A DNA stretch of 64,000 bases. Source: Flavobacterium sp. YJ01. GTDB lineage: Bacteria > Bacteroidota > Bacteroidia > Flavobacteriales > Flavobacteriaceae. Positions 42,706 through 50,751 of the stretch are shown here, one piece after another (within the stretch, counting starts at the first letter, position 1; the number at the start of each line of letters is the position of its first letter). The notes under the pieces were generated by a model. That model was not told the origin of the DNA, searched no databases, and saw only the letters and a list, made by a program, of their open reading frames with translations. A program made the translations under genes and the position numbers. The DNA is taken from contig NZ_CP119757.1 in the NCBI RefSeq assembly GCF_029320955.1, positions 2,728,001 to 2,792,000 of the forward strand, in the 5' to 3' direction.

Positions 42706-42731
42706 GTAACCTAAAATAATAAACTGTCGTC
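42706..42731 (+). promoter_or_regulatory. ECF-type promoter of the sigma factor gene
   Basis: GTAACC (42706-42711), 16 bases, CGTC (42728-42731) and then CTAT matches the promoter of the divergent gene. The expected start of transcription is within a few bases of the ATG at 42741, so the message would be almost leaderless. Confidence 0.75.
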
Positions 42732-42740
42732 CTATATAAT

Positions 42741-43328
42741 ATGAGTACAATACCCGATCAACATTATATCGATAGAATTCTGCATGGCGAGACTAATTTG
42801 TTTGCCGTGCTGGTTGATCGTTATAAGGATATGATTTTTACATTGTCGCTCAAAATGGTCAAAAACAGAGAAGAAGCCGAAGAAGCCGCTCAAGATACAT
42901 TTATTAAAGTATATAATTCTTTGAGCAAATTTAAAGGCGATTCTAAATTCTCAACTTGGATTTATAAAATCTCATACAATAATTGTTTAGACCGTTTAAA
43001 GAAAAACAAAAAGGAAGACCTAAATATTTCTATAGATGAGTTTTCATCACATTTAGTCAAAACAATGGATAATGCCTTGAGTACTTTAGAAGAAAAAGAA
43101 CGAAAGCAGGCAATTCAGAATTGTTTAAATTTGTTACCAAGAGAAGACAATTTCTTGCTGACATTATTTTATTTTGAAGATCAGAATTTGGAGGAAATTG
43201 GCAAAATCATGAATTTAAACGCTAATAATGTCAAGGTGAAATTATTTAGAAGCCGACAAAAATTAGCCACCATTTTAAAGAAGCAGTTAGAACCGGAAAT
43301 AATTGAATGTTATGAAAGAGGAAGATAA
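42741..43328 (+). CDS. ECF-type RNA polymerase sigma factor
   Basis: The 195-residue protein has sigma region 2 (about 20-90, DRYKDMIFTLSLKMVKNREEAEEAAQDTFIKVYNSL) and region 4 (about 130-185, LPREDNFLLTLFYFEDQNLEEIGKIMNLNANNVKVKLFRSRQKL). It directs polymerase to GTAACC/CGTC-type promoters, including very likely its own. It overlaps the next gene by 17 bases, so translation of sigma and its membrane partner is coupled. The start MSTIPDQHY fits the family; no Shine-Dalgarno is needed if leaderless. Confidence 0.9.
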   Translation: MSTIPDQHYIDRILHGETNLFAVLVDRYKDMIFTLSLKMVKNREEAEEAAQDTFIKVYNSLSKFKGDSKFSTWIYKISYNNCLDRLKKNKKEDLNISIDEFSSHLVKTMDNALSTLEEKERKQAIQNCLNLLPREDNFLLTLFYFEDQNLEEIGKIMNLNANNVKVKLFRSRQKLATILKKQLEPEIIECYERGR

Positions 43329-43707
43329 AAATATAGAAAATCTTATCGAGAAAATGATGGCTGATGACACTTTGCAATCTCCATCTGCCGACTTTACCTC
43401 GAATTTAATGTCGCAAATTCTTGTTGCTGAAAAAGCAAAAATCAAGCCTTACAAACCTTTAATTTCTATTTCAACATGGATTTTTATTGGAGTCGCTTTG
43501 GCATTTTTAATTGCTTATAATGTGTTTTTTGCTGGAACACAAAGCAATCTAGAAATAGGAAAATCGTATACGGATAAAATTTCGGCAGTTGTTTCTGGAA
43601 TTCATATTTCAAAAACTTTATTGTACGCTATTTTGATTGTTCCTTTTATGGTTTTGATTCAGATTGGGGTTTTGAAGAATTATTTTGATAAGAAGTATCA
43701 ACTATAG
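43312..43707 (+). CDS. Membrane protein coupled to the sigma factor (possible anti-sigma factor)
   Basis: The 131-residue protein has a cytosolic N-terminal part (about 1-48), a transmembrane helix (about 50-70, ISTWIFIGVALAFLIAYNVFF), a loop and a second helix (about 100-120). I choose ATG 43312; its gene overlaps the end of the sigma gene by 17 bases. That arrangement is typical of ECF/anti-sigma pairs, but I see no HxxxCxxC zinc motif. Function inferred from position only. Confidence 0.65.
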   Translation: MKEEDKNIENLIEKMMADDTLQSPSADFTSNLMSQILVAEKAKIKPYKPLISISTWIFIGVALAFLIAYNVFFAGTQSNLEIGKSYTDKISAVVSGIHISKTLLYAILIVPFMVLIQIGVLKNYFDKKYQL

Positions 43708-43714
43708 ATTTGAA

Positions 43715-44623
43715 ATGAAAAATAAAAAGGTAATTTTTAATCCCATTCTAAAAACACAAAAAACATACAGAGCTTCTATCTTAATGGTGTTGCTATTTAT
43801 CGCCAATAATGCATCAGCAATTTCTTCAAACTTTACAACAAAGGAAATAAAATTTTTTAGTGAAGGTGTTTCTCTCTCTGGAACTATTGTTACACCTAAA
43901 AATATAAAGGCTGCCGTTGTGATTGTTCATGGATCTGGACAAGAAAAAAGAATGCTAAACTTTGCCACAATGCTAGCCGATAGTGGAATTGCAGTTTTAA
44001 CGTACGACAAACGTGGAATTGGGGAATCGGAAGGCATTTATGCTGGTCCAGAAGTAGGCACTAACAATGTTGATTTCGCAAATCTAAATCTATTGTCTTT
44101 AGATGCAAGTGCTGCCGTAAATACTTTATCTAAATCCTTATTAAACAACAAAATACCAATCGGTTTAATAGGAGGTAGTCAAGCTGGCTGGATAATTCCT
44201 TTGACTGCTGAAAAAAATAAGAAAGTCAAATTTATGACAATATTTAGCGGAGCTCTTATTACTGTTAAAGAACAATTGAGATTTCAATTTTACACAAATG
44301 GAGACAAAAAATTCTGGGATACACATTCAGAAGAAGAAGCTAGAAAACATATTTTTAATGATCCAGACAAATATGAGTTTGTAGACACAAATCCTAATGA
44401 TGTTCTTTCTAAAGTATCAATTCCAGGGCTTTGGATTTTTGGTGGTAAAGATATTCAAGTTCCCGCAATGCTTTCAATGGAATATCTTGATAAATTAAAA
44501 TCCAAAGGAAAACATTTCGAATATAAATTGTTTCCAGATTTGGGACATAACACAGCATTTTCAAACTCTGAAGAGCCTATGAAAGATGCTGCGAATTGGA
44601 TTAAAAATGTAAAGACAAATTAA
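43715..44623 (+). CDS. Exported alpha/beta hydrolase
   Basis: The 302-residue protein starts at ATG 43715 with a long leader (ILMVLLFIANNASA as hydrophobic core) and matches the serine hydrolase fold. KAAVVIVHGSGQEKRM is the oxyanion-hole strand, IGLIGGSQAGWIIP the nucleophile elbow (Ser of GGSQAG), LWIFGGKDIQVP the Asp and FPDLGHNTAF the His region. It is similar to periplasmic esterases/dienelactone-hydrolase-like enzymes of unknown substrate. It lies seven bases after the small membrane gene, so it may be the third gene of the sigma operon. Confidence 0.85.
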   Translation: MKNKKVIFNPILKTQKTYRASILMVLLFIANNASAISSNFTTKEIKFFSEGVSLSGTIVTPKNIKAAVVIVHGSGQEKRMLNFATMLADSGIAVLTYDKRGIGESEGIYAGPEVGTNNVDFANLNLLSLDASAAVNTLSKSLLNNKIPIGLIGGSQAGWIIPLTAEKNKKVKFMTIFSGALITVKEQLRFQFYTNGDKKFWDTHSEEEARKHIFNDPDKYEFVDTNPNDVLSKVSIPGLWIFGGKDIQVPAMLSMEYLDKLKSKGKHFEYKLFPDLGHNTAFSNSEEPMKDAANWIKNVKTN

Positions 44624-44849
44624 AGAATTCTTAGCGTTTTAATCCGAAAAAGAAAATCATCTTCCTTTAAAAAAATAAAACAGAAGCAAGACCTGTAAAA
44701 TATTCGCAATTATTTTCAAAAAACTTGCATCTTAATTCTAGAAAACCTATTTTAATCTTTCTAAAAAATCAATTTTAACCATTTCATTTACAGTATTTTT
44801 ACTTCGAAATCGTTCTCTTTTTTTTAAGAAAATTTTGAGAACCCAAACC

Positions 44850-44881
44850 GTTGCAAGATTGTAACTTATGAAGTATCTTTG
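44850..44881 (+). promoter_or_regulatory. Promoter of the PfkB kinase gene
   Basis: GTTG (44850-44853), 20 bases, TATCTTTG (44874-44881) matches the Bacteroidetes consensus and lies 23 bases before the start codon. Confidence 0.7.
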
Positions 44882-44904
44882 CACCCTAATTCGAAATTCA
44901 TAAA

Positions 44905-45828
44905 ATGAATAAACTATTGATTGTTGGAACAGTTGCTTTCGACGCGATTGAAACTCCTTTCGGAAAAACAGATAAAATTTTAGGTGGTGCTGCAACCTAC
45001 ATCGGATTATCAGCGTCATTTTTTAACTTACAATCGGCTATTGTTTCTGTAGTTGGAGACGATTTTCCTCAAGAACATTTAGATTTATTGACTTCAAAAA
45101 ATATTGATATCTCTGGTATCGAAATTGTAAAAGGGGGAAAGACTTTTTTCTGGAGCGGTTTGTATCACAACGATTTGAATTCTAGAGACACTTTAGTTAC
45201 TGAATTGAACGTTTTAGCTGATTTTCAGCCAAAAGTTCCTCAAAACTACAAAGATGCTGATGTTGTCATGTTAGGAAACTTACATCCTTTAGTACAAAGC
45301 AGTGTTTTAGATCAAATGGAGAAAAAACCAAAATTAGTAGTTTTAGATACTATGAACTTTTGGATGGATTGCGCTCTTCCAGAATTATTAGACGTTATCA
45401 AACGTGTAGATGTTATTACAATCAATGACGAAGAAGCAAGACAACTTTCTGGTGAATATTCATTAGTAAGAGCTGCCGCTAAGATCCAAGATATGGGACC
45501 AAAATATGTGGTGATCAAAAAAGGAGAACACGGTGCACTTTTATTCCACAACAGAGAAGTATTCTTTGCACCAGCTTTACCATTAGAAGATGTTTTTGAT
45601 CCAACTGGAGCAGGAGACACTTTTGCAGGTGGTTTCTCTGGGTTTATTGCGCAAAGCGAAAACATTTCTTTTGGAAACATGAAAAATGCAATTATTTACG
45701 GTTCAAATTTAGCTTCGTTCTGCGTAGAAAAATTTGGAACAGAAAGGATGGAATCATTAAGCAAAGCCGAAGTAGCGATTCGATTACAGCAATTTAAGTC
45801 GTTAACTCAGTTTGACATAGAAATATAA
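44905..45828 (+). CDS. PfkB-family carbohydrate/nucleoside kinase
   Basis: The 307-residue ribokinase-fold protein starts MNKLLIVGTVAFDAIETPFGKTDKILGGAATYIGL, with the PfkB signature-1-like glycine segment, and has signature 2 DPTGAGDTFAGGF (about 234-246) with the catalytic Asp. The substrate cannot be decided; adenosine- or ribokinase-like is possible. It is followed by a terminator and then the PurF-type gene, so a link to purine metabolism is plausible but not proven. Confidence 0.85.
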   Translation: MNKLLIVGTVAFDAIETPFGKTDKILGGAATYIGLSASFFNLQSAIVSVVGDDFPQEHLDLLTSKNIDISGIEIVKGGKTFFWSGLYHNDLNSRDTLVTELNVLADFQPKVPQNYKDADVVMLGNLHPLVQSSVLDQMEKKPKLVVLDTMNFWMDCALPELLDVIKRVDVITINDEEARQLSGEYSLVRAAAKIQDMGPKYVVIKKGEHGALLFHNREVFFAPALPLEDVFDPTGAGDTFAGGFSGFIAQSENISFGNMKNAIIYGSNLASFCVEKFGTERMESLSKAEVAIRLQQFKSLTQFDIEI

Positions 45829-45833
45829 TGCGC

Positions 45834-45862
45834 AAAAGCCTCGATAAAACGGGGCTTTTTTA
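45834..45862 (+). terminator. Terminator after the PfkB gene
   Basis: AAAAGCCTCG and CGGGGCTTTT pair over 10 bp (one U-G) with a six-base loop and a run of T. Confidence 0.8.
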
Positions 45863-45907
45863 TTACGTTAATACACACAACTTACAACACACAAAAAAAC
45901 AAAAAAA

Positions 45908-47806
45908 ATGAGCGACGCTTTAAAACACGAATGTGGTATAGCCTTAGTTAGACTACTAAAACCGCTTGAATATTATAAAGAAAAATACGGAACTGCATTT
46001 TACGGAATTCAGAAGATGTATCTAATGATGGAAAAACAGCACAATCGCGGACAAGACGGAGCTGGTTTTGCAAGTATTAAATTGGATGTAGAACCAGGAC
46101 AGCGTTACATCAGCAGAGTTCGTTCAAATCATTCGCAGCCAATACAAGATGTTTTTAAACAAATCAATGAGAGAATCAGCGAAGAGTTAAAAGCTAATCC
46201 AGAAATTGGTGATGATGTCAATAAAATAAAATCTGAAATTCCGTATGTAGGCGAATTGTTTTTAGGACACGTTCGTTATGGAACTTTCGGAAAAAATAGC
46301 ATCGAAAGCGTTCACCCATTTTTACGTCAAAGTAACTGGATGCACCGTAACTTGATTTTGGCTGGAAACTTTAATATGACAAATGTTAAAGAACTTTTCG
46401 AAAACTTGGTTGAATTAGGACAGCATCCAAAAGAAATGGCTGATACTGTTACAGTAATGGAAAAAATTGGTCACTTCTTAGATAAAGAAGTTATGCAATT
46501 GTACCAAGACTGTAAAGCTGAGGGATATTCTAAAAGAGAAGCTTCGCCAGTAATTGCAGAGCGTTTGGATATTGCAAAAATCTTGGCTCGTTCGGCTAAA
46601 AACTTAGACGGAGGTTATGCAATGGCTGGTTTATTAGGTCATGGTGATGCTTTTGTTTTTAGAGATCCAGCAGGAATTCGTCCAGCTTATTTTTACCAAG
46701 ATGATGAAGTTGTGGTTGTAGCTTCAGAAAGACCTGTTATTCAAACGGTATTTAATGTTCCTTTTGAAAGTGTTCAAGAAATTGATCCAGGAAATGCTTT
46801 GATTATCAAAAAGAACGGAAATGTTTCTATGAAACAAATCTTAGAACCAACAGTTAAAAAAGCTTGTTCATTCGAAAGAATTTATTTCTCAAGAGGAAGC
46901 GACGCTGAAATCTATCAAGAACGTAAAGATTTAGGTAAATTAATTTTACCAGCAGTCCTTAAAGCTATTGACAGCGATACAGACAACACTGTTTTCTCTT
47001 ATATTCCGAATACAGCTGAAACTTCATTTTATGGTTTGGTAGAAGCTGCTCAGGATTTCTTAAACCAAAGAAAAAACAATTATATCTTAGAAAACAGAAA
47101 TACATTAACTGCTGATACACTTCAGGAACTTTTAGCTGTAAAAATACGTACGGAGAAAGTGGCAATTAAAGATGCTAAACTTAGAACCTTTATTACTGAA
47201 GATAGTAGCCGTGATGATTTAGTTGCTCACGTTTACGATGTTACATATGGCGTAATTAAACCAGAAGACAATTTGGTTATTATTGACGATAGTATTGTTC
47301 GTGGAACTACCCTGAAAATGAGCATCATTAAAATGATGGATCGTTTGAAACCAAAACGTATTGTAATTGTTTCATCTGCACCGCAAATTCGTTACCCAGA
47401 TTGTTACGGAATTGATATGGCAAAATTAGAAGGTTTAGTTGCTTTTAGAGCTGCACTTGCTTTATTAAAAGAAAGAAACCTTTACCATATTGTAGATGAA
47501 GTTTATGCAAAATGTAAAGCACAAGAAAATTTCTCAGATACTGACGTTGTAAATTATGTAACAGAAATTTACGATCAATTTACAAATGAGGAAATATCAG
47601 ATAAAATAGCAGAAATGTTAAGCTCACCAGAAATCAATGCTGAAGTAAAAATCATTTTCCAAACTGTAGAAGATCTTCACATCGCATGTCCTAAAAATTT
47701 AGGTGATTGGTATTTCACTGGAGACTACCCTACTCCAGGTGGAAATCGTGTTGTAAATCGTGCTTTTATGAATTTCTACGAAGGAAAAGACGCTAGAGCT
47801 TATTAA
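45908..47806 (+). CDS. purF: Amidophosphoribosyltransferase (PurF-type), long form
   Basis: PurF makes 5-phosphoribosylamine from PRPP and glutamine, the first step of purine synthesis. The N-terminal glutamine amidotransferase starts after a short propeptide: MSDALKHECGIA, so Cys9 would become the nucleophile, followed by KQHNRGQDGAGFASI. The PRPP motif VIIDDSIVRGTTLK is at about 456-469. At 632 residues it is longer than the usual 470-510; extra sequence occurs in the linker (390-430) and C-terminus. It is a well-populated variant in Bacteroidetes as I recall, and might be a paralogue of a second purF elsewhere in the genome. Confidence 0.85.
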   Translation: MSDALKHECGIALVRLLKPLEYYKEKYGTAFYGIQKMYLMMEKQHNRGQDGAGFASIKLDVEPGQRYISRVRSNHSQPIQDVFKQINERISEELKANPEIGDDVNKIKSEIPYVGELFLGHVRYGTFGKNSIESVHPFLRQSNWMHRNLILAGNFNMTNVKELFENLVELGQHPKEMADTVTVMEKIGHFLDKEVMQLYQDCKAEGYSKREASPVIAERLDIAKILARSAKNLDGGYAMAGLLGHGDAFVFRDPAGIRPAYFYQDDEVVVVASERPVIQTVFNVPFESVQEIDPGNALIIKKNGNVSMKQILEPTVKKACSFERIYFSRGSDAEIYQERKDLGKLILPAVLKAIDSDTDNTVFSYIPNTAETSFYGLVEAAQDFLNQRKNNYILENRNTLTADTLQELLAVKIRTEKVAIKDAKLRTFITEDSSRDDLVAHVYDVTYGVIKPEDNLVIIDDSIVRGTTLKMSIIKMMDRLKPKRIVIVSSAPQIRYPDCYGIDMAKLEGLVAFRAALALLKERNLYHIVDEVYAKCKAQENFSDTDVVNYVTEIYDQFTNEEISDKIAEMLSSPEINAEVKIIFQTVEDLHIACPKNLGDWYFTGDYPTPGGNRVVNRAFMNFYEGKDARAY

Positions 47807-47870
47807 AAAAGTATTAATAAAAGGTTAATTTGTGCATTTCATCGGTTTTTTTTGCCGTTCATCCTGTTTG

Positions 47871-47902
47871 TTTGGTAAAATTGAAAAGCAATGATACTTT
47901 TG
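47871..47902 (+). promoter_or_regulatory. Promoter of small RNA copy 1
   Basis: TTTG (47871-47874), 20 bases, TACTTTTG (47895-47902) matches the consensus fully. The -7 box ends 5 bases before the predicted first base of the RNA. Confidence 0.75.
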
Positions 47903-47907
47903 AGATA

Positions 47908-47977
47908 CCATAACATTAGTAGGTTAAGTTTATGGTAGATTTGGGGCAAAAAAGGTGGAAGAGATTCCACCTTTTTT
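47908..47977 (+). ncRNA. Tandem small RNA, copy 1 (possible Flavo-1-like RNA)
   Basis: A 70-base unit has a promoter at its 5' end and a 13-bp terminator (AAAAAAGGTGGAA / TTCCACCTTTTTT around GAGA) at its 3' end. The 5' part can pair CCATAA with TTATGG around a loop containing ATTAGTAGG, leaving a single-stranded GATTTGGGGC linker. No sensible reading frame is present. It may be a member of the Flavo-1 or another Bacteroidetes RNA family, but I cannot align it from memory. All 70 bases are identical in copies 2 and 3. Confidence 0.8.
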
Positions 47978-48176
47978 ATTTTATTACAATAAGCCTGAAA
48001 CAACAATCTTTCCTATTGTTATTATCCTATTCTTTTATTTCACATTCTTTACTCAACTTCTAGAGGCTATTTTATTCTCATTTTTCCTTTAAAAGGACAA
48101 GACAATCAATTATAATCCATTTATCGGATATTAGTACATTTCATCTGAAAAGTTTTTTCTCCCAAACATCCATCAT

Positions 48177-48184
48177 TACCTTTA
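48177..48184 (+). promoter_or_regulatory. -7 box of small RNA copy 2
   Basis: TACCTTTA matches TAnnTTTG in seven of eight positions and lies five bases before the RNA start, as for copy 1. A run of T near 48153-48158 is 18 bases upstream. Confidence 0.6.
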
Positions 48185-48189
48185 CTAAA

Positions 48190-48259
48190 CCATAACATTA
48201 GTAGGTTAAGTTTATGGTAGATTTGGGGCAAAAAAGGTGGAAGAGATTCCACCTTTTTT
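48190..48259 (+). ncRNA. Tandem small RNA, copy 2
   Basis: The 70 bases are identical to copy 1, 282 bp downstream of it, with the same terminator and a one-base-different -7 box. The spacer before it differs from the next spacer at about 15 positions. Confidence 0.8.
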
Positions 48260-48460
48260 ATTTTATTACAATAAGCCTGAAACAACAATCTTTCCTATTG
48301 TTATTATCCTATTCTTTTATTTCACATTCCTTATTCTACTCTCTAAAAGGCTATTTTATTCCCATTTTTCCTTTAAAAGGACAAGACAATAAATTACAAT
48401 CCATTTATCGGATATTAATACACTTCATCTGAAAAGTTTTTTCTCCCAAACATCCATCAC

Positions 48461-48468
48461 TACCTTTA
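48461..48468 (+). promoter_or_regulatory. -7 box of small RNA copy 3
   Basis: TACCTTTA, five bases before the RNA start, identical to the box of copy 2. Confidence 0.6.
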
Positions 48469-48473
48469 CTAAA

Positions 48474-48543
48474 CCATAACATTAGTAGGTTAAGTTTATG
48501 GTAGATTTGGGGCAAAAAAGGTGGAAGAGATTCCACCTTTTTT
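48474..48543 (+). ncRNA. Tandem small RNA, copy 3
   Basis: The 70 bases are identical to copies 1 and 2, 284 bp after copy 2. It is followed after 43 bases by the lipoprotein gene at 48587. Confidence 0.8.
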
Positions 48544-48586
48544 ATTGGAATAAATTTTATAATATTGTTCAACTAAAATCCACCCT

Positions 48587-48958
48587 ATGAAACAATTCTC
48601 TAAAATTTCTTTAATCGTTTTATTCAGTTTATTTCTTTTTAACTGTTCTGGCGCTAAACCTAAAAACACACTTGCAAGCACTTCTATTGCAAACCAAAAT
48701 AGCTCAATCCCTGATAAAGAAGCTTCTTTTAATACAAACTCGAGAGAAGCAGGCAGTTCCGTAAAGAATGCCATTAAAGTAAAAAGTGTAGCCGAGGAAT
48801 ATCAAATCGTGAAAAAACTTTGTCCTAATTGCAAAATAAATGGACAGGCTTTAATAAGCGAAGGGAAGAAACATTATGATGTGCTAAATTTGACAAATGA
48901 AAAAGGCGAAGCAGTAAAATATTATTTTGACATCAACAGTTTCTTCGGAAAGTGGTAA
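48587..48958 (+). CDS. Small lipoprotein of unknown function
   Basis: The 123-residue lipoprotein has the signal MKQFSKISLIVLFSLFLFNC with Cys20, a Ser/Asn-rich linker (about 22-58) and a C-terminal domain with LCPNCKINGQ, a CPxC-type motif near 83-86, then KHYDVLNLTNEKGEAVKYYFDIN. The CPNC pair may bind metal or be redox-active, but I do not recognise the family. It lies after the third small RNA and is convergent with the superoxide dismutase gene. Confidence 0.7.
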   Translation: MKQFSKISLIVLFSLFLFNCSGAKPKNTLASTSIANQNSSIPDKEASFNTNSREAGSSVKNAIKVKSVAEEYQIVKKLCPNCKINGQALISEGKKHYDVLNLTNEKGEAVKYYFDINSFFGKW

Positions 48959-48961
48959 AAT

Positions 48962-48995
48962 AAAAAAGACGAGCACCTTTCGGAGCTCGTCTTTT
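48962..48995. terminator. Bidirectional terminator between the lipoprotein and superoxide dismutase genes
   Basis: AAAAGACGAGC and GCTCGTCTTTT pair over 11 bp, with a further CC/GG pair in the loop. Confidence 0.8.
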
Positions 48996-49019
48996 CTCTT
49001 TATTCTTTACTCTATCTTC

Positions 49020-49631
49020 TTATTTGTCTAAAGCAAATCTTCTAGCAACTTCAGTCCAGTTAATTACGCTGAAGAAAGCTTCAATATAATCTGGTCTTCT
49101 GTTTTGGTAGTTTAAGTAGTAAGCGTGCTCCCAAACATCCATTCCTAAGATTGGAGTTCCACCGTTACCAGCAACTTCTGGCATTAATGGATTATCTTGA
49201 TTTGGAGTACCTACAACTTCTAATTTTCCTCCTTTTTGAACTGTTAACCAAGCCCATCCAGAACCAAATTGAGTTGCTCCAGCTTTAGCAAATTTTGCTT
49301 TAAATTCTTCGAAAGTTCCGAAAGAAGCTTCGATAGCCGCTAATAAATCACCTGTTGGTAATCCTCCACCGTTTGGAGACATTACAGTCCAGAATAAATT
49401 GTGGTTGTAAAAACCTCCACCATTATTACGAACTGCTGCGTTAGATTTATCTAAGTTAATTAAGATATTTTCGATTGTTTTTCCTTCTAAATCTGTTCCT
49501 GCGATTGCTGCATTAAGATTTGTAGTATATGCATTGTGGTGCTTTGTATGATGGATTTCCATTGTACGCGCATCAATATGTGGTTCTAGTGCATCGTATG
49601 CATAAGGTAATTGTGGTAATTCAAAAGCCAT
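49020..49631 (-). CDS. sodA: Superoxide dismutase (Fe/Mn family)
   Basis: The enzyme disproportionates superoxide to hydrogen peroxide and oxygen. The 203-residue protein has all four metal ligands: His27, His77 (YNHNLFW), Asp165 and His169 ([11 protein letters not shown]). Length is typical of the dimeric type. I cannot say whether it uses Fe or Mn. It is monocistronic. Confidence 0.95.
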   Translation of the reverse strand: MAFELPQLPYAYDALEPHIDARTMEIHHTKHHNAYTTNLNAAIAGTDLEGKTIENILINLDKSNAAVRNNGGGFYNHNLFWTVMSPNGGGLPTGDLLAAIEASFGTFEEFKAKFAKAGATQFGSGWAWLTVQKGGKLEVVGTPNQDNPLMPEVAGNGGTPILGMDVWEHAYYLNYQNRRPDYIEAFFSVINWTEVARRFALDK

Positions 49632-49668
49632 GATATTTCTAATTTTTATGGTTTATAATAATTTATCC

Positions 49669-49676
49669 CAAATTTA
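49669..49676 (-). promoter_or_regulatory. Candidate -7 box of the superoxide dismutase gene
   Basis: On the minus strand TAAATTTG matches TAnnTTTG, 37 bases before the start codon. I found no clear TTTG upstream. Confidence 0.4.
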
Positions 49677-49771
49677 GACATTTAACTTTGGAATTGAAAA
49701 TACTATTTCGTTATAATTCAATTAAATTAACTGATAATTTACTTTTTCATTATATAAATAGCTGTAAATCT

Positions 49772-50398
49772 TTATTTTCCGTTAAAAGTTGTCATTGTGT
49801 TTTCTAGACCAGCAGTTCCAAAAGTCCTAATAATTTCTGCAGAAGTTTCTAAACGCTCTGCTAGTTTTGCTTCTTCTTCTGCATTCCATTCGCCTAAAAC
49901 ATAATCTACCTGTTGCCCTTTTTTAAATTGATCACTAATACCAAATCTATATCGAGTGTAGTTTTGCGTATTCAAAACCAAATTGATGTTTTTCAGTCCG
50001 TTATGACCGCCATCGCTTCCTTTTGGTTTTATTCTAATTGTTCCAAATGATAAGTTCAAATCGTCTGTAATGACCAAAATATTTTCTAATGGAATGTTTT
50101 CTTTGTCCATCCAATATTTTACAGCTTTACCGCTAAGATTCATATACGTGTTTGGTTTAAGCAGAAAGAACGTTCTTCCTTTAAACTTATATTCAGCCAG
50201 AGATCCTAGTTTTACGGTTTCGAATGAAAGACTTTCTTTTCTTGCTAAAAAATCAAGCACTTTAAATCCAATATTATGCCTTGTGTTTACGTATTCGGCT
50301 CCGATATTCCCCAAACCTACTATTAAGTATTTCTTCATATTATCTATGTTCTCTTCTTTTTGTGTTGATGAAAACAGTTTTGTTATCCATTTTATCAT
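49772..50398 (-). CDS. pth: Peptidyl-tRNA hydrolase
   Basis: Pth releases tRNA from prematurely dropped peptidyl-tRNAs. The conserved core begins MKKYLIVGLGNIGAEYVNTRHNIGF, with the catalytic His in NTRHN, DDLNLSFG with the Asp, and GSDGGHNGLKN. I use the ATG at 50398, giving 208 residues with a 20-residue extension; the ATG at 50338 gives the more usual start MKKYLIVGL and is the main alternative. Longer upstream readings look artificial. It is separate from rplY by a repeat-filled spacer. Confidence 0.9.
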   Translation of the reverse strand: MIKWITKLFSSTQKEENIDNMKKYLIVGLGNIGAEYVNTRHNIGFKVLDFLARKESLSFETVKLGSLAEYKFKGRTFFLLKPNTYMNLSGKAVKYWMDKENIPLENILVITDDLNLSFGTIRIKPKGSDGGHNGLKNINLVLNTQNYTRYRFGISDQFKKGQQVDYVLGEWNAEEEAKLAERLETSAEIIRTFGTAGLENTMTTFNGK

Positions 50399-50562
50399 GT
50401 TTGCAAAAGTAAGATTAATTAGAGAATGTGCCAATTGGTTGATTAGATAATTTGTGAATGTGAAAATTAGATAATTGCTTATTGACCTTGATTTAACCGC
50501 AAAGGTCAATAATAAAATGTCTCTCCCATATTTAATTAAGCGGACTCATCATGATTTCTTAT

Positions 50563-50653
50563 TGTCATCCTGAGCGAAGTCGAAGAACTGTAAAGAAGAT
50601 CGACAATCTAAACTCCATACTTTGCGCGGGCTTCGACTTCGCTCAGCCTGACA
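50563..50653. repeat. Inverted repeat of the 'GTCATCCTGAGCGAAGTCGAAG' family
   Basis: Arms of 23 bases (50563-50585 and 50631-50653) match at 21 positions around a 45-base loop. Sequences of this type are very common repeats in many bacterial genomes. No gene is seen. Confidence 0.7.
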
Positions 50654-50703
50654 CCGATGCAAAAACTTAGTATCTCAGCAACTTAGAAACTTAGAACCTA
50701 AAA

Positions 50704-50735
50704 AAAAAGCCCCAATCGTAAGATTGAGGCTTTTT
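50704..50735 (-). terminator. Terminator after rplY
   Basis: AAAAAGCCCCAATC and GATTGAGGCTTTTT pair over 14 bases with one mismatch and T-runs on both strands. Confidence 0.8.
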
Positions 50736-50751
50736 GTATAGTTTAAAAAAA

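Noticed and set aside
43312..43707. Classical zinc anti-sigma factor
   Set aside because: Position fits but no HxxxCxxC motif is present, so only a positional hypothesis is kept.
44624..44904. Minus-strand 90-codon frame opposite the PfkB promoter
   Set aside because: It overlaps a strong promoter and the start of the PfkB gene on the other strand, and its sequence is not protein-like.
48214..48432. 72-codon open frame across small RNA copy 2 and its spacer
   Set aside because: It runs through the RNA terminator and is not preserved in copy 1, which has substitutions and a two-base length difference in the spacer.
47908..48543. CRISPR-like array
   Set aside because: The period is 282-284 bp, repeats are 70 bp with promoter and terminator, and there are no cas genes. 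It is a small-RNA array.
50399..50509. N-terminal extension of pth upstream of the ATG at 50398
   Set aside because: It adds residues unlike any Pth and reaches into repeat sequence; starts at 50398 or 50338 are better.
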